The position numbers and the translations under genes were made by a program. A stretch of 60,970 bases of DNA from Klebsiella pneumoniae (GTDB lineage: Bacteria > Pseudomonadota > Gammaproteobacteria > Pseudomonadales > CAMAPQ01). Numbering within the stretch: the stretch's first letter is position 1; each line of letters begins with the position of its first letter. Positions 49,916-58,570 of the stretch are shown here, piece by piece. The stretch is from the NCBI GenBank assembly GCA_945860125.1, contig CAMAPQ010000005.1, forward strand, positions 1 through 60,970, in the 5' to 3' direction. Below the pieces are notes generated by a model, which worked only from the letters and a program-made list of their open reading frames with translations, was not told where the DNA came from and made no database searches.

Positions 49916-52830
49916 ATAAAATAGAAAATAGTCAGATATCTAAAGGTGAGCGTGCACTTTATTTTGACCCTGCTGTAGAAGCAGTCAGTCACGCCAGGAA
50001 AAGGTTTGTGAGCCTTAAATGGAAAGCATTTTCATTAAGCGGCTTTTTGCTTTTTATTATTATGGCAGGGTCTGTTGTGGGCGCTACGGTTTATCTATGG
50101 TCTGAGTATAAAAAAAATCAAGAATATCATTCTGTAATGATGTTTTCCGAATTGAATGTAGTTATTCGTATGCATGCTTTTCAGCTGCAAAAAGCATCAA
50201 TACGCATGCCTTATTTCTTCGTTGAGGGTCATATTACTCATAACGGTAAGGCTCTTGATGAAGAGGGCGAAAAAGAGTTGTGGAGCTTAAGTGTAGATTA
50301 TGGCGTGGTGTCTATTTACCATCTTGAGGAGGGTCAAGCAAAAGAGCACTCGTCTTTAATCTCGCAAAAATTGCTCGCAGAGGCTAGGCAATATAAAGCG
50401 CCTCGTTGGGAGGTAAGCTGTATTAAGGTATGTAAAATAACGAGCATTATGCCTGTTAGCTATAAAAATGAAACAAGCTTTATTGTAATGCAAGCCTCGA
50501 TTGCAGATGCTTTTATTGATTTTAAGAATCTCTCTAAGTCTGAAATTATGCTGATAACTCTAGATATTAACCGCTCTGACAGCAAACAAATTGACCCCTG
50601 GGGTGCAACTGTGCTCGGTATGACGATTGAGCCTGATTCCTTTCGCTTTCTAGAGAAGTTAGCGAGCAAAGTTTCTGTGCTTGCTCTGAGTGAAGGCTAT
50701 ACGACGAATACTAAATCAAATAAAGTTTATTATTTATTAAGCCGTCCCTTTTCAACCAGTAATAGCCATGCTGCCCTTCATTTGGTTTTAATGCGCGATG
50801 TAACAGATGCTGTGCGGCAATTAAATAGCGCAATTTTTGCGAGCGCAATGTATGCCCTTGCGGCATTTATTGTTTTTCAGGGGCTTATTTTAGCCATTTT
50901 ATGGCTGCCTATGACGCGCTTGCAAAGCATTACACAGAGCTTACCTTTGCTCGCAACGAATCATTTTGCGCGGCTTAGAATTGAATTAGGTGCTGTCGCT
51001 AGAAAGGCTTTTTTTATCGATGAGACGGATAAAATTAATTCAGTTGCTATTCAGGTATCGCATACGTTACAAAGTTTAAATGAGCAGCTGGTGCAAAGAG
51101 CGCATCAGTTAGATTTGAGAGATCACGAGCTAGAAGCAGAAAAAGACTTTGTGGGTAGTTTATTAGATTCTGCTGAGATTATTATTTTAACGCAAAATAG
51201 CGAATGCAAAATTAAACTTGTTAATCGTCACGCGCTTTTTTTGTTTGGTAAAACTGAGAAAGAACTATTGCAGTTATCGTTCATAAAACTATTGCCGCAA
51301 AATGAATTATTACCTGATTTGCGTTTTCAGCTAAGAGAGCTCACAGAGGGAAAGCGTAATACGCTACAACATGAAGGTGATTTTGTTTTAGCGGATGGTA
51401 GGTTTCTGCATTTTGCTTGGTATCATACTCGTTTAACGTTTAGGGATGTAAAAGGTTACGATATTTTATCTATTGCTATTGATATTAGCCAAAGAAAGCT
51501 TGCCGAAGACCATCTGGGATGGCTTGCTTCACATGATACCATGACAGGATTATTTAATAGGCGTCGCTTTGGTGAGGAATTAGAAAAAGTGCTTAGCTCT
51601 AGCATACGTTATGGCAGTCGAGGTGCACTTTTATTTTTTGATATTGATCAGTTTAAAGATATTAATGATTCAAGCGGACATCATGTGGGCGATGACTTGC
51701 TGAAAAAAGTCGCAAGAGCCTTAAAAAAACAGTGTCGTGATACAGATGTTGTAGCGCGTTTTGGTGGCGATGAATTTGTGGCGATTTTAATCGAAACGGA
51801 TGCAAAAAAAGCGGCTGAAATTGCTAATAGAGTTTGTCGTACTTTAGAAAAAGTAGAGGTAAGAGGCGAAGAGCGCATTCATAATGCAACAATTTCAGCG
51901 GGGCTGGCTTTATTTCCTGATCATGGCACAACCTCTGAAGAGTTATTATTAAATGCTGATTTAGCAATGTATCAAGCTAAAGAAAATGGCCGAAATCGTT
52001 GGGTGATGTTTGATAAAGAAGGGGAGAGAGTTAATCTTATTCAAGAGCGTGTTTTCTGGAATGAGAAGGTAAAGCAAGTATTAAAAGATGATTCTTTTGA
52101 AATTTATTTTCAGCCGATTATGAATTTGGCAACGAGTGTTATTAGTCATTATGAAGCATTGCTTAGAATTTTTGATGATGATGGAATAATTCTTCCCCCG
52201 CAAAAACTTATTCTTTCTGCAGAAAAAAGCGGGCTAATTAAAGAGCTGGATTTTCAAATCATTAGAAAAGCGCTTTATTATAAGTCACGCCTTGAAAAAG
52301 TAGGCATTAGTATCTCCGTTGCCATTAACCTATCTGGTCTTTCATTTAAGAATGACTTATTGGTTGAACATATTCGTCAACTAATGCTGAAATACGATAT
52401 TCAAGATACGACGAAAGTCATTTTTGAAATTACAGAAACGGCTGCTGTATCTGATTTTCAGGTGACGATCGATATGATGTGTGCAATTAAAAAGTTAGGC
52501 TGTAAAATTGCGTTAGATGATTTTGGGGTTGGTTTTTCGTCTCTCTCTTACTTAAAATTATTCCCTTTTGATTATGTCAAAATTGATGGAAGCTTTATTA
52601 AGAATGTCCATAAAGATGTAGAGGATCAGGTGTTAGTAAAAGCGGTTGTGGCTGTTTCTAAAGCATTTGGCCGTAAAACGGTTGCTGAATTTGTCGAAAA
52701 TCAAGAGATTATGGAAATACTCAAAATATTAGAGGTTGATTATGTGCAAGGCTATCATTTAGATAAACCTAAGTCTTTTGATGCCATTTGGGGGAATACG
52801 ATAAAAGAGTTTGAAAATAAAAATTCATAA
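49912..52830 (+). CDS. Membrane-bound GGDEF/EAL dual-domain c-di-GMP enzyme
   Basis: The 972-residue protein has a membrane segment (about 38-61), a periplasmic sensing region of roughly 245 residues, a second membrane segment (about 308-332), a helical linker, a PAS domain (about 415-535), a GGDEF domain and an EAL domain. The cyclase motif GGDEF is intact (618-622), as is the inhibitory I-site RDTD (609-612). The phosphodiesterase motif EAL is intact (748-750), with NLSG, ETA, DDFG and KIDGSF motifs retained. Both activities are therefore possible. It is translationally coupled to the upstream PBP-like gene. Confidence 0.93.
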   Translation: MNKIENSQISKGERALYFDPAVEAVSHARKRFVSLKWKAFSLSGFLLFIIMAGSVVGATVYLWSEYKKNQEYHSVMMFSELNVVIRMHAFQLQKASIRMPYFFVEGHITHNGKALDEEGEKELWSLSVDYGVVSIYHLEEGQAKEHSSLISQKLLAEARQYKAPRWEVSCIKVCKITSIMPVSYKNETSFIVMQASIADAFIDFKNLSKSEIMLITLDINRSDSKQIDPWGATVLGMTIEPDSFRFLEKLASKVSVLALSEGYTTNTKSNKVYYLLSRPFSTSNSHAALHLVLMRDVTDAVRQLNSAIFASAMYALAAFIVFQGLILAILWLPMTRLQSITQSLPLLATNHFARLRIELGAVARKAFFIDETDKINSVAIQVSHTLQSLNEQLVQRAHQLDLRDHELEAEKDFVGSLLDSAEIIILTQNSECKIKLVNRHALFLFGKTEKELLQLSFIKLLPQNELLPDLRFQLRELTEGKRNTLQHEGDFVLADGRFLHFAWYHTRLTFRDVKGYDILSIAIDISQRKLAEDHLGWLASHDTMTGLFNRRRFGEELEKVLSSSIRYGSRGALLFFDIDQFKDINDSSGHHVGDDLLKKVARALKKQCRDTDVVARFGGDEFVAILIETDAKKAAEIANRVCRTLEKVEVRGEERIHNATISAGLALFPDHGTTSEELLLNADLAMYQAKENGRNRWVMFDKEGERVNLIQERVFWNEKVKQVLKDDSFEIYFQPIMNLATSVISHYEALLRIFDDDGIILPPQKLILSAEKSGLIKELDFQIIRKALYYKSRLEKVGISISVAINLSGLSFKNDLLVEHIRQLMLKYDIQDTTKVIFEITETAAVSDFQVTIDMMCAIKKLGCKIALDDFGVGFSSLSYLKLFPFDYVKIDGSFIKNVHKDVEDQVLVKAVVAVSKAFGRKTVAEFVENQEIMEILKILEVDYVQGYHLDKPKSFDAIWGNTIKEFENKNS

Positions 52831-52865
52831 TTTGCAGCGCAACTTTTTTAAAAAGCACGGTTTTT

Positions 52866-53570
52866 TTACGGTATAAATGTTTTTTTCTTAGGAGTTTTAG
52901 CAAAACTCCAAGCGTCAATGCGTTTAACGCCGCTTTTTTTTAAAAGTTTTGCCAAAGTTAGCATCGTACTATTTGTGGTGATGACATCATCGATAAGAGC
53001 AACATGCGTCCAAGTATGTGGCTCAATGGTAAAAGCATTTTTTAAATTAAACATTCTTTCTTTTTGATTTAGCTGATGCTGTGCTCGTGTTTCCCGCACT
53101 TTACGAATGAGGTGTGCATCCATTGGAATATTTAGCAATGCTGAAACCTGTTTTCCAATCATTGCTGATTGGTTATAACCTCTCTTTTTTAGGCTATTTT
53201 TTGAAAGAGGGGCAGGAATAATAATATTAGGCAGGGTATCTTCCTTGTATTTTTCTTGGATGGTCGCTGTGAGTAGTGAGCTGAGAAGATAGGCGTTACT
53301 TAAAGATTGATTAAATTTAAATTGATAAATGATTTGTTTAACGGGAAAGCGAAACCAAGTAGCGCACACCATCTTTTGTATAATAGGTGCTTTTTTCAAG
53401 CAGTGAGGGCAGGTGTTCGTGCTGTTTTTGGGGGTGGGTTCTGCGCAGTGTTGGCAGGCATGCTCCACCCAGGGAAGGTCGTGGTAGCAGGCCATGCAAA
53501 GCGGATAATTATTTTGATGCGGTGCACGGCATAAGTAACAGCGTGGTGAGAGCTTGCTTAAAAACTTCAT
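52866..53570 (-). CDS. comF: ComF-family phosphoribosyltransferase-like competence protein
   Basis: The 234-residue protein has an N-terminal double zinc ribbon (CxxC pairs at 11/14, 25/28, 39/42 and 53/56) and a C-terminal phosphoribosyltransferase fold with the PRPP loop ALIDDVITTNST. ComF proteins are needed for DNA uptake in naturally competent bacteria. The gene starts 2 bases after mgtE ends, so the two are cotranscribed. Confidence 0.92.
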   Translation of the reverse strand: MKFLSKLSPRCYLCRAPHQNNYPLCMACYHDLPWVEHACQHCAEPTPKNSTNTCPHCLKKAPIIQKMVCATWFRFPVKQIIYQFKFNQSLSNAYLLSSLLTATIQEKYKEDTLPNIIIPAPLSKNSLKKRGYNQSAMIGKQVSALLNIPMDAHLIRKVRETRAQHQLNQKERMFNLKNAFTIEPHTWTHVALIDDVITTNSTMLTLAKLLKKSGVKRIDAWSFAKTPKKKTFIP

Positions 53571-53572
53571 AT

Positions 53573-54928
53573 TTATTTATAAAAAATAGTGGCAAGACCA
53601 AGAAAAACTAAAAAGCCTACCACATCTGTCACTGTGGTTAAGATCACCCCACCTGCAATAGCTGGATCTATTTTTAGCTTTTTAAGTGTTATAGGAATCA
53701 GCGATCCAAAAATAGCCGCCATGAGTAGATTAATAAGAATGGCAGTCGCAATCAGTACCCCAATAATTTCTTTTTTATAAAGAATACCCGCCCAAAGCCC
53801 AACAATAATAGCGAATATAACGCCATTGAGGGCGGCCACCCCCAATTCTCTAAATAAAATCCACTTAGTATTGCTTGAGCCTCTTACTTGCCCTAACGCA
53901 ATACCTCTTACAATAATCGTCAGCGTTTGTGTGCCTGCAATACCGCCCATGCTTGCAACAATGGGCATAAGCACTGCAAAAGCGACTTCTTTATCAAGAA
54001 TATCTGAGAATAGTTTAATGACGCTTGAGGCAAGAAAAGCGGTCAACAGATTAATGCCTAACCAAATAAAACGTCTTTTTTGTGCTTTGAATACAGGCGC
54101 AAACGTATCTTCTTCTTCATCCAAACCCACCTGTCCTAAAAGAGCGTGTTCTGCCTCTTCGCGAATGACATCGATAATATCATCGACGGTAATTCTGCCA
54201 ATCAAACGTCCTTGATCATTTATAACGGGAGCAGAAATTAAATCATGGCGTTCAAATGCTTGTGCAACCGTGCTTTTGAGTGTTTCAGCCTTAATAACAG
54301 TTGTATCGGTAATCATCGCTTCGCGCACGGTTAGGCCGGGGTCTTGCGTTAGTAATATAGTGAGCGGCAGAATCCCAACAAATGCATCTTGCCTATTAAC
54401 AACAAATAGGCAATCCGTCATTTCAGGTAGCTTACGATGCCAGCGCACGTAACGTAACACGACATCAAGGGTAATATCCGGCCGTACCGTAATAATATTA
54501 GTATTAACAAGGCTTCCTGCGGTGTTATCAGGGTATGACAGAACTGTTTCAAGCCGTTGTCTATCTTGCGTATCCATCGACGCAAGGACGCGCTCAGTAA
54601 TAACATCTGGTAAAAACTGGAGTATTTGCGCAATGTCATCTGTATCTAATTGAGAAAGAGAGGCAATAAGCGCTTCAGGGTCAATTTCATGGAGAAATTG
54701 TTCTCGTACTTCATCATTTAGATATTGAAGAATCTCAACTTCATCTTCTTTATTGACAAGCTTCCATAAAACAGCACGTTCACGGTGTGGTGTCGATTCA
54801 ATAAAGTGTGCAATTTCAGCAGGCGGCATGCTCGAAAGCATTTGGCGAACTTGTAGGAAGGTGCCACTTGCGAAAGCTTCATTCAGTCTTTGTAGTTGCT
54901 CTTGCGCCCTCTCCGTGGTAGTAACCAT
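53573..54928 (-). CDS. mgtE: Magnesium transporter MgtE
   Basis: The 451-residue protein has the cytoplasmic MgtE N domain (about 25-125), two CBS domains (about 130-250) that act as the Mg2+ sensor in the family, and five membrane segments in the last 180 residues. The pore region includes the PIVASMGGIAGTQTLTI and ATAILINLLMAAIFGSLIPI segments. A MITE-like element lies about 100 bases upstream of its start. Confidence 0.94.
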   Translation of the reverse strand: MVTTTERAQEQLQRLNEAFASGTFLQVRQMLSSMPPAEIAHFIESTPHRERAVLWKLVNKEDEVEILQYLNDEVREQFLHEIDPEALIASLSQLDTDDIAQILQFLPDVITERVLASMDTQDRQRLETVLSYPDNTAGSLVNTNIITVRPDITLDVVLRYVRWHRKLPEMTDCLFVVNRQDAFVGILPLTILLTQDPGLTVREAMITDTTVIKAETLKSTVAQAFERHDLISAPVINDQGRLIGRITVDDIIDVIREEAEHALLGQVGLDEEEDTFAPVFKAQKRRFIWLGINLLTAFLASSVIKLFSDILDKEVAFAVLMPIVASMGGIAGTQTLTIIVRGIALGQVRGSSNTKWILFRELGVAALNGVIFAIIVGLWAGILYKKEIIGVLIATAILINLLMAAIFGSLIPITLKKLKIDPAIAGGVILTTVTDVVGFLVFLGLATIFYK

Positions 54929-55356
54929 GCGATATCACTCTTCTCGTGGTTTTTTTCGTTGTCCATGGCTCTTTATTCTGTCAGTACGAAAGTGAAGTAT
55001 AAAACCAAAAGTTTTCAAAATAATAATCTTTTTAGGACTTACGCAAAACTGCCCAGCTTTGTTGTCGCGCTTCGTCGTACGATTTGTACTGTCTTCATCG
55101 CGACGCCTTGCTAGGACAGTTTTGCGTAAGTCCTACTTTTATGCAAGTATAGATAAAATTGCCTACGCTTTTTTATAAAACAGCCAAAAACGATAAAATA
55201 CCTAAAATATATTTTTCGTTTTTAAATCAGTCACATGCGAATAATCTTTAAAAAAAAGTTGTTTTTGATTTGTAGGATGTATCATTGATAGTTACAATAA
55301 ATAATGAGCATGGTCTCTATTCAACTTATTAATATTATAAAAGGATGGTGGTAACA
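54929..55356. other. Intergenic region between mgtE and the HigA-type gene
   Basis: This 428-base gap holds the mgtE promoter region, the MITE-like element at 55033-55135 and about 220 bases of very AT-rich sequence before the antitoxin gene. No toxin gene (higB-like) is readable on either strand immediately upstream of the antitoxin. An AAGGATGGTGG stretch serves as the ribosome-binding region of the antitoxin. Confidence 0.5.
55033..55135. mobile_element. MITE-like palindromic element, copy B
   Basis: This 103-base non-coding element is bounded by TAGGACTTACGCA and TGCGTAAGTCCTA. Its terminal inverted repeat extends to about 20 bases with few mismatches, and an inner GTCGCG/CGCGAC pair is present, so the whole unit can fold. 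It is a close relative of copy A at 34210. No transposase of the family is in the window. Confidence 0.8.
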
Positions 55357-55725
55357 ATGAAACAAACAAAGTCGACGGTTAAAAGTATTGCTGCACATAA
55401 GGTGGTAAAGGTCGTTAAGCGCAAGCCTGTAACGGTTGGTGAGATACTTGCCAATGATTATTTAAAGCCTTACGAGCTAACTCAGCTTGAGCTTTCTGAA
55501 TCAATGGGTGTTAGCCGAAAAACAGTGAATGAATTATGTATGAATAAACGTGCAATCACGGCAGATACTGCTTTGATGTTGGCAAAGGTATTTTCAACGC
55601 CTGCTGAATATTGGCTTGATTTACAACAAAAATGTGATCTTTGGTGTGCGCTAAATGATTCTACACGCAGACAAAAAATTGATGGCGCAAGAAAGTTAGA
55701 AAAGAAGGCCAGAAAAAGTAGTTAG
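55357..55725 (+). CDS. higA: HigA-family antitoxin-like HTH protein (solitary)
   Basis: The 122-residue protein has a basic N-terminal extension (1-28), then an XRE-type helix-turn-helix with LTQLELSESMGVSRKTVNELCMNKR and the HigA-typical tail ADTALMLAKVFSTPAEYWLDLQ. The ATG at 55357 is preferred over 55345 because GGTGG lies 5 bases before it. HigA normally represses its own operon and neutralises HigB, but no HigB-like frame lies on either side. It may be an orphan regulator or a remnant of a toxin-antitoxin pair. Confidence 0.85.
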   Translation: MKQTKSTVKSIAAHKVVKVVKRKPVTVGEILANDYLKPYELTQLELSESMGVSRKTVNELCMNKRAITADTALMLAKVFSTPAEYWLDLQQKCDLWCALNDSTRRQKIDGARKLEKKARKSS

Positions 55726-55742
55726 TTTTTAATTTGCCGTTT

Positions 55743-55794
55743 GCCCTGAGCTTGTCGAAGGGTTTTAAAGCCTACCCTTCGACAAGCTCAGGGC
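55743..55794. terminator. 20-bp perfect palindrome of the dispersed CCCTTCGACAAGCTCAGGG type
   Basis: The arms 55743-55762 and 55775-55794 are perfect inverted repeats with a 12-base loop, between the convergent antitoxin gene and the T3SS operon. The arm sequence is a REP-like repeat seen in many unrelated bacterial genomes (from memory). Here it is placed to act as a bidirectional terminator. Confidence 0.75.
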
Positions 55795-55835
55795 TGAATG
55801 GGTTAGGGCTTTTTACGATTTCTGTCGGTATCTGC

Positions 55836-56207
55836 TTACTTATTGGGCACTTTTAGTGTTGCAAGTAAATTAGCAAGATCTTCTCTGCCTTGCTCGCGAA
55901 TTTTATAAGTCATCTGTAGCGCCTCATGTTCTCTGTCAGAAATTTTGAGAATAAGCCCTTTCCACCAGCTTAAAAAAGCAAAGCCGGGATTCACCGCTTC
56001 CCATTTTTCTATTTCTGCTAAGGCGGTTTCGTAATTCTCCTGCAAAGCTTCATTTTGGGTAATGCCCATAATGGTTTTATTACTTTCTGGGGCAACAATG
56101 AGGCCTAATTCATGTATTATTCTTGCGTGATCGTACATGCCTGAGTAGGTGGCGGCGATACCAATGTCAAATAATAATTTTTGATAGGTTTCGGAAAAAT
56201 CTTCCAT
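55836..56207 (-). CDS. TPR-like T3SS chaperone (SctG/YscG-like)
   Basis: This 123-residue acidic, all-helical protein has TPR-like spacing (GIAATYSGMYDHARIIHELG, then ENYETALAEIEKWEAVNPGFAFLSWWKGL). It is the third gene after sctD and the YscE-like gene. In Yersinia and Pseudomonas, YscE/PscE and YscG/PscG form a heterodimer that holds the needle subunit before secretion. Size, fold and position match YscG. The identity is inferred, since such chaperones diverge strongly in sequence. Confidence 0.55.
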   Translation of the reverse strand: MEDFSETYQKLLFDIGIAATYSGMYDHARIIHELGLIVAPESNKTIMGITQNEALQENYETALAEIEKWEAVNPGFAFLSWWKGLILKISDREHEALQMTYKIREQGREDLANLLATLKVPNK

Positions 56208-56224
56208 TGTGTCTGTTACCTTTG

Positions 56225-56467
56225 TTAACCGTTAAATCTTGCCCAAACCAGATCAATGACATCAACTGATGCTTCTAATGCTTTTAGCATAGCTTCCTGT
56301 TTTTTTTGTGTTTCTTCTGATACTTCTTTTTGAATGGCTATTTTTATTTCGTCTATATAGCCCAGCACTTCTTTTTTTACGTTAAATTTATAGTCACCGT
56401 AAATATCATCACACAGCTTTTTCTCAAGCTGACCCATATAGTTTAGTCTGGCAAATAGGGGGTGCAT
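56225..56467 (-). CDS. Small helical T3SS protein (SctE/YscE-like co-chaperone)
   Basis: The 80-residue helical protein has a C-terminal half (EETQKKQEAMLKALEASVDVI) that resembles YscE/PscE in helix pattern. An AAGGA site lies about 7 bases before its ATG. It sits between sctD and the YscG-like gene, as yscE does. It lacks the WxxxY-type features of needle subunits, so SctF is unlikely. No needle gene occurs in this operon, unlike yscD-E-F-G. Confidence 0.5.
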   Translation of the reverse strand: MHPLFARLNYMGQLEKKLCDDIYGDYKFNVKKEVLGYIDEIKIAIQKEVSEETQKKQEAMLKALEASVDVIDLVWARFNG

Positions 56468-56516
56468 TGTTCGTTCCTTGTTTTGGCAGAAATTACTTAC
56501 ATGTTATCTTTGGATT

Positions 56517-57995
56517 TTACATGTTATCTTTCGATAAAGTGTACACAGCTCTTCCTCTTTGCGTCTCAAAGATAAGCGAATTTTCCGTGATTTTTTCAAG
56601 CTTTGTTGAGCCATAAATAATTGTTCCCTCAAGATATTTTTTGCCGTCTTTTAAAACAATATAAGAAGGGTTGCCAACATGCAGGCTCATAATATTTAAC
56701 CAGCTTATGTCTGCTTGCATTGAAACAATAGCAGGTATTCCGCCTGTTTTTTGATTGTAATCATCAATGATACTTTGCCAAGTATTATTATCTGTTGGCA
56801 ATAGAAAAGTCGTCACATTAATTTTATCATTCTCTAGCTTAATTTTTACATCTTCTAGTAGCCGTTGCTCTTTTAGCATGCTTTCTAAGAGTGCCGTGCG
56901 CGTTAGAGGTGTTTCCACTTCATTAATTAAATTTTTAATGTCAGGAAAATCTCGTGAGAGGTAGTTCTTCACTTTATCCCATTGTGAAACATTTGTTGCG
57001 TAGCCTGAAACTAAAAAAGATCCCATCATGTCTGCTTCTTCAATCTTTATATTCTTAATGTTATAGGTGTCAAATAGGCTTATCACACTATTGATCTGAT
57101 CTTGTGTTAGTTTAACTTTAAGTTCAGCATCAATTTTTTCATTATAAATTTCCTGCAAAATACGCTCTTTTTCTGCCTTGTTTTTAACATAGCCCTCAAT
57201 AAGCGGTAGCTCATTTTTAACTTCTTTTACTTTAAGTTGGGATAGGTTTTGCTTGGCAAGATAAGCTTCAATTTTTTTTAGGTTGGTTTCTTGGTGTGAT
57301 GTTTGGTTTTCAGCCTTGCCTGAGCTTGATATAAGGGCAATGCCCTGATACGCCAGAATAATAAAAATAAGTAAAGAAACAATAATGTGCTTATTGCTTT
57401 TAGTAAATTCTAAAACTGTTTGCCATGATTTTTGTTTTGCAAGCGCACGCTCTTCTAGCTCGTCAGTGGAAGATGCTTGTGTCTCCATCACATCTAGCAT
57501 TGCATTCACTTCTTCAGGCAGGTTTAAGCTAATGTCAGCGTCTTTTGGTATTGACTCAAGATGAAGTAACTCTTCTTCGGCTTGAAGTGCTTCTTTTTCT
57601 TCTCGTTCTGCCTTTATTTTTTGCGCTCTTGCTTTTTTGTATTCATCTAGGCGTGCTTGTAGGTCTCTTGGCGCTTTTTGCCCTGTAATATTAAGGCAAA
57701 ATTCAAGTGCGCCGCAGCAAATAATATCAAAAGGCTTGATTTTTATTTGCAGCTTGGGTGGCACGTCAATAGCTTGCTCGTTAACAAAGAGTGTAGGCTC
57801 ACTGCAATCAGCAATGGTTAAGGTGATTGTGCTATTTGTAATAGACAGCGTAAATTCATGATCATTTAATGAATAGCTGGGCAGATAAATATCTGAATCT
57901 AAAGAGGCGCCTAAGCGATATTCGCCAGGATTATTCAACTGCAGTTCAGCCCCTTTTTGAGCGCCGCCTAATAGTAAAAAAGCGAAGTGCGTCAC
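56517..57995 (-). CDS. sctD: Type III secretion inner-membrane ring protein SctD (YscD/PscD family)
   Basis: The 492-residue single-pass protein has an N-terminal FHA-like cytoplasmic domain (1-104, AFLLLGGAQKGAELQL...EYRLG), a charged helical linker (108-150), a membrane segment (203-223) and a periplasmic region with ring-building modules. It ends in the family signature YIVLKDGKKYLEGTIIYGSTKLEKI. It starts with GTG, 9 bases after GGAG, and heads a three-gene operon. SctD forms the outer of the two inner-membrane rings of the injectisome. The other injectisome genes are not in this window. Confidence 0.85.
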   Translation of the reverse strand: MTHFAFLLLGGAQKGAELQLNNPGEYRLGASLDSDIYLPSYSLNDHEFTLSITNSTITLTIADCSEPTLFVNEQAIDVPPKLQIKIKPFDIICCGALEFCLNITGQKAPRDLQARLDEYKKARAQKIKAEREEKEALQAEEELLHLESIPKDADISLNLPEEVNAMLDVMETQASSTDELEERALAKQKSWQTVLEFTKSNKHIIVSLLIFIILAYQGIALISSSGKAENQTSHQETNLKKIEAYLAKQNLSQLKVKEVKNELPLIEGYVKNKAEKERILQEIYNEKIDAELKVKLTQDQINSVISLFDTYNIKNIKIEEADMMGSFLVSGYATNVSQWDKVKNYLSRDFPDIKNLINEVETPLTRTALLESMLKEQRLLEDVKIKLENDKINVTTFLLPTDNNTWQSIIDDYNQKTGGIPAIVSMQADISWLNIMSLHVGNPSYIVLKDGKKYLEGTIIYGSTKLEKITENSLIFETQRGRAVYTLSKDNM

Positions 57996-58570
57996 CTACT
58001 GTTACTCCTTCAAAAAATCTAGTTGTGTAACTTTGATTGTGTGACTCTGGTTGCGTATTAATGAGGATGATTTAATTCAATTTAAGTATAAGACGTAAAT
58101 GAAAGTAACCCCTCTTGATTCAAACTGTCCATCATAAACAGTTTTCTTAAAATCATATCGCATTGTCACTTGCCGCTTATTTTAAGAGCAATACTGCGTG
58201 TTAACTGCGCTCTTTGGTATGTCATTCGTATACTTTTGTCATGGCATAAACGCTGAGGCTTTAATTCGGCGCTGAGCTTTTTTTCCAGTTTGATTCTAAT
58301 TTCCCGCATTCAGCCGCTAAACCAGCAATACCGCAACGAAAATCAGCTGGTTGACTCGCTTTTTGGTTCCTCAGGTTGATTCGACAGAATCCTGGCAAAA
58401 CTTTGCAACCAAAGGCAAAGAAAAAAGACAAAACCCCAAACAAACACTGCTAGTCACGGCAATGCAAGCGAATTAACCTAACGAATGATTCTGTATGAGA
58501 CCTGAGCAGTATTGAATCTTAGTAGATTTTTAATTATTGACTTAAATTACAAAAGAAGCAGGGAAAAGTT
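57996..58570. other. Divergent region between sctD and the EF-hand gene
   Basis: The 575-base gap contains repeat copy 1 (58098-58250). The stretch 58251-58570 is unlike its surroundings in being more GC-rich near 58300-58400. A 60-codon minus-strand frame at 58261-58443 has no recognisable domain or ribosome-binding site. The promoters of the T3SS operon (leftward) and the EF-hand gene (rightward) should be here. Confidence 0.5.
58098..58250. repeat. 153-bp duplicated sequence, copy 1 (upstream of the EF-hand gene, near sctD)
   Basis: It matches 59680-59832 along its whole length without gaps, with about six substitutions seen by eye (about 96% identity). Copy 1 lies about 100 bases from the sctD start and 320 bases before the EF-hand gene on the other strand. 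The shared block contains CATCATAAACAGTTTTCTTAAAATC and GCGCAGTTAACACGCAGT-type (reverse) segments, with no coding potential seen. Confidence 0.9.

Noticed and set aside
55136-55344. Search for a HigB toxin gene upstream of the HigA-like gene
   Set aside because: No frame of suitable length or sequence was found on either strand. The region is AT-rich spacer.
56208-56224. Search for a needle (sctF) gene in the T3SS operon
   Set aside because: Only 17 bases separate the two small genes, and neither small protein has needle features.
58261-58443. Possible 60-codon gene on the minus strand
   Set aside because: It has no ribosome-binding site, homology or codon-bias support that I can see. It is kept only as an unexplained region.
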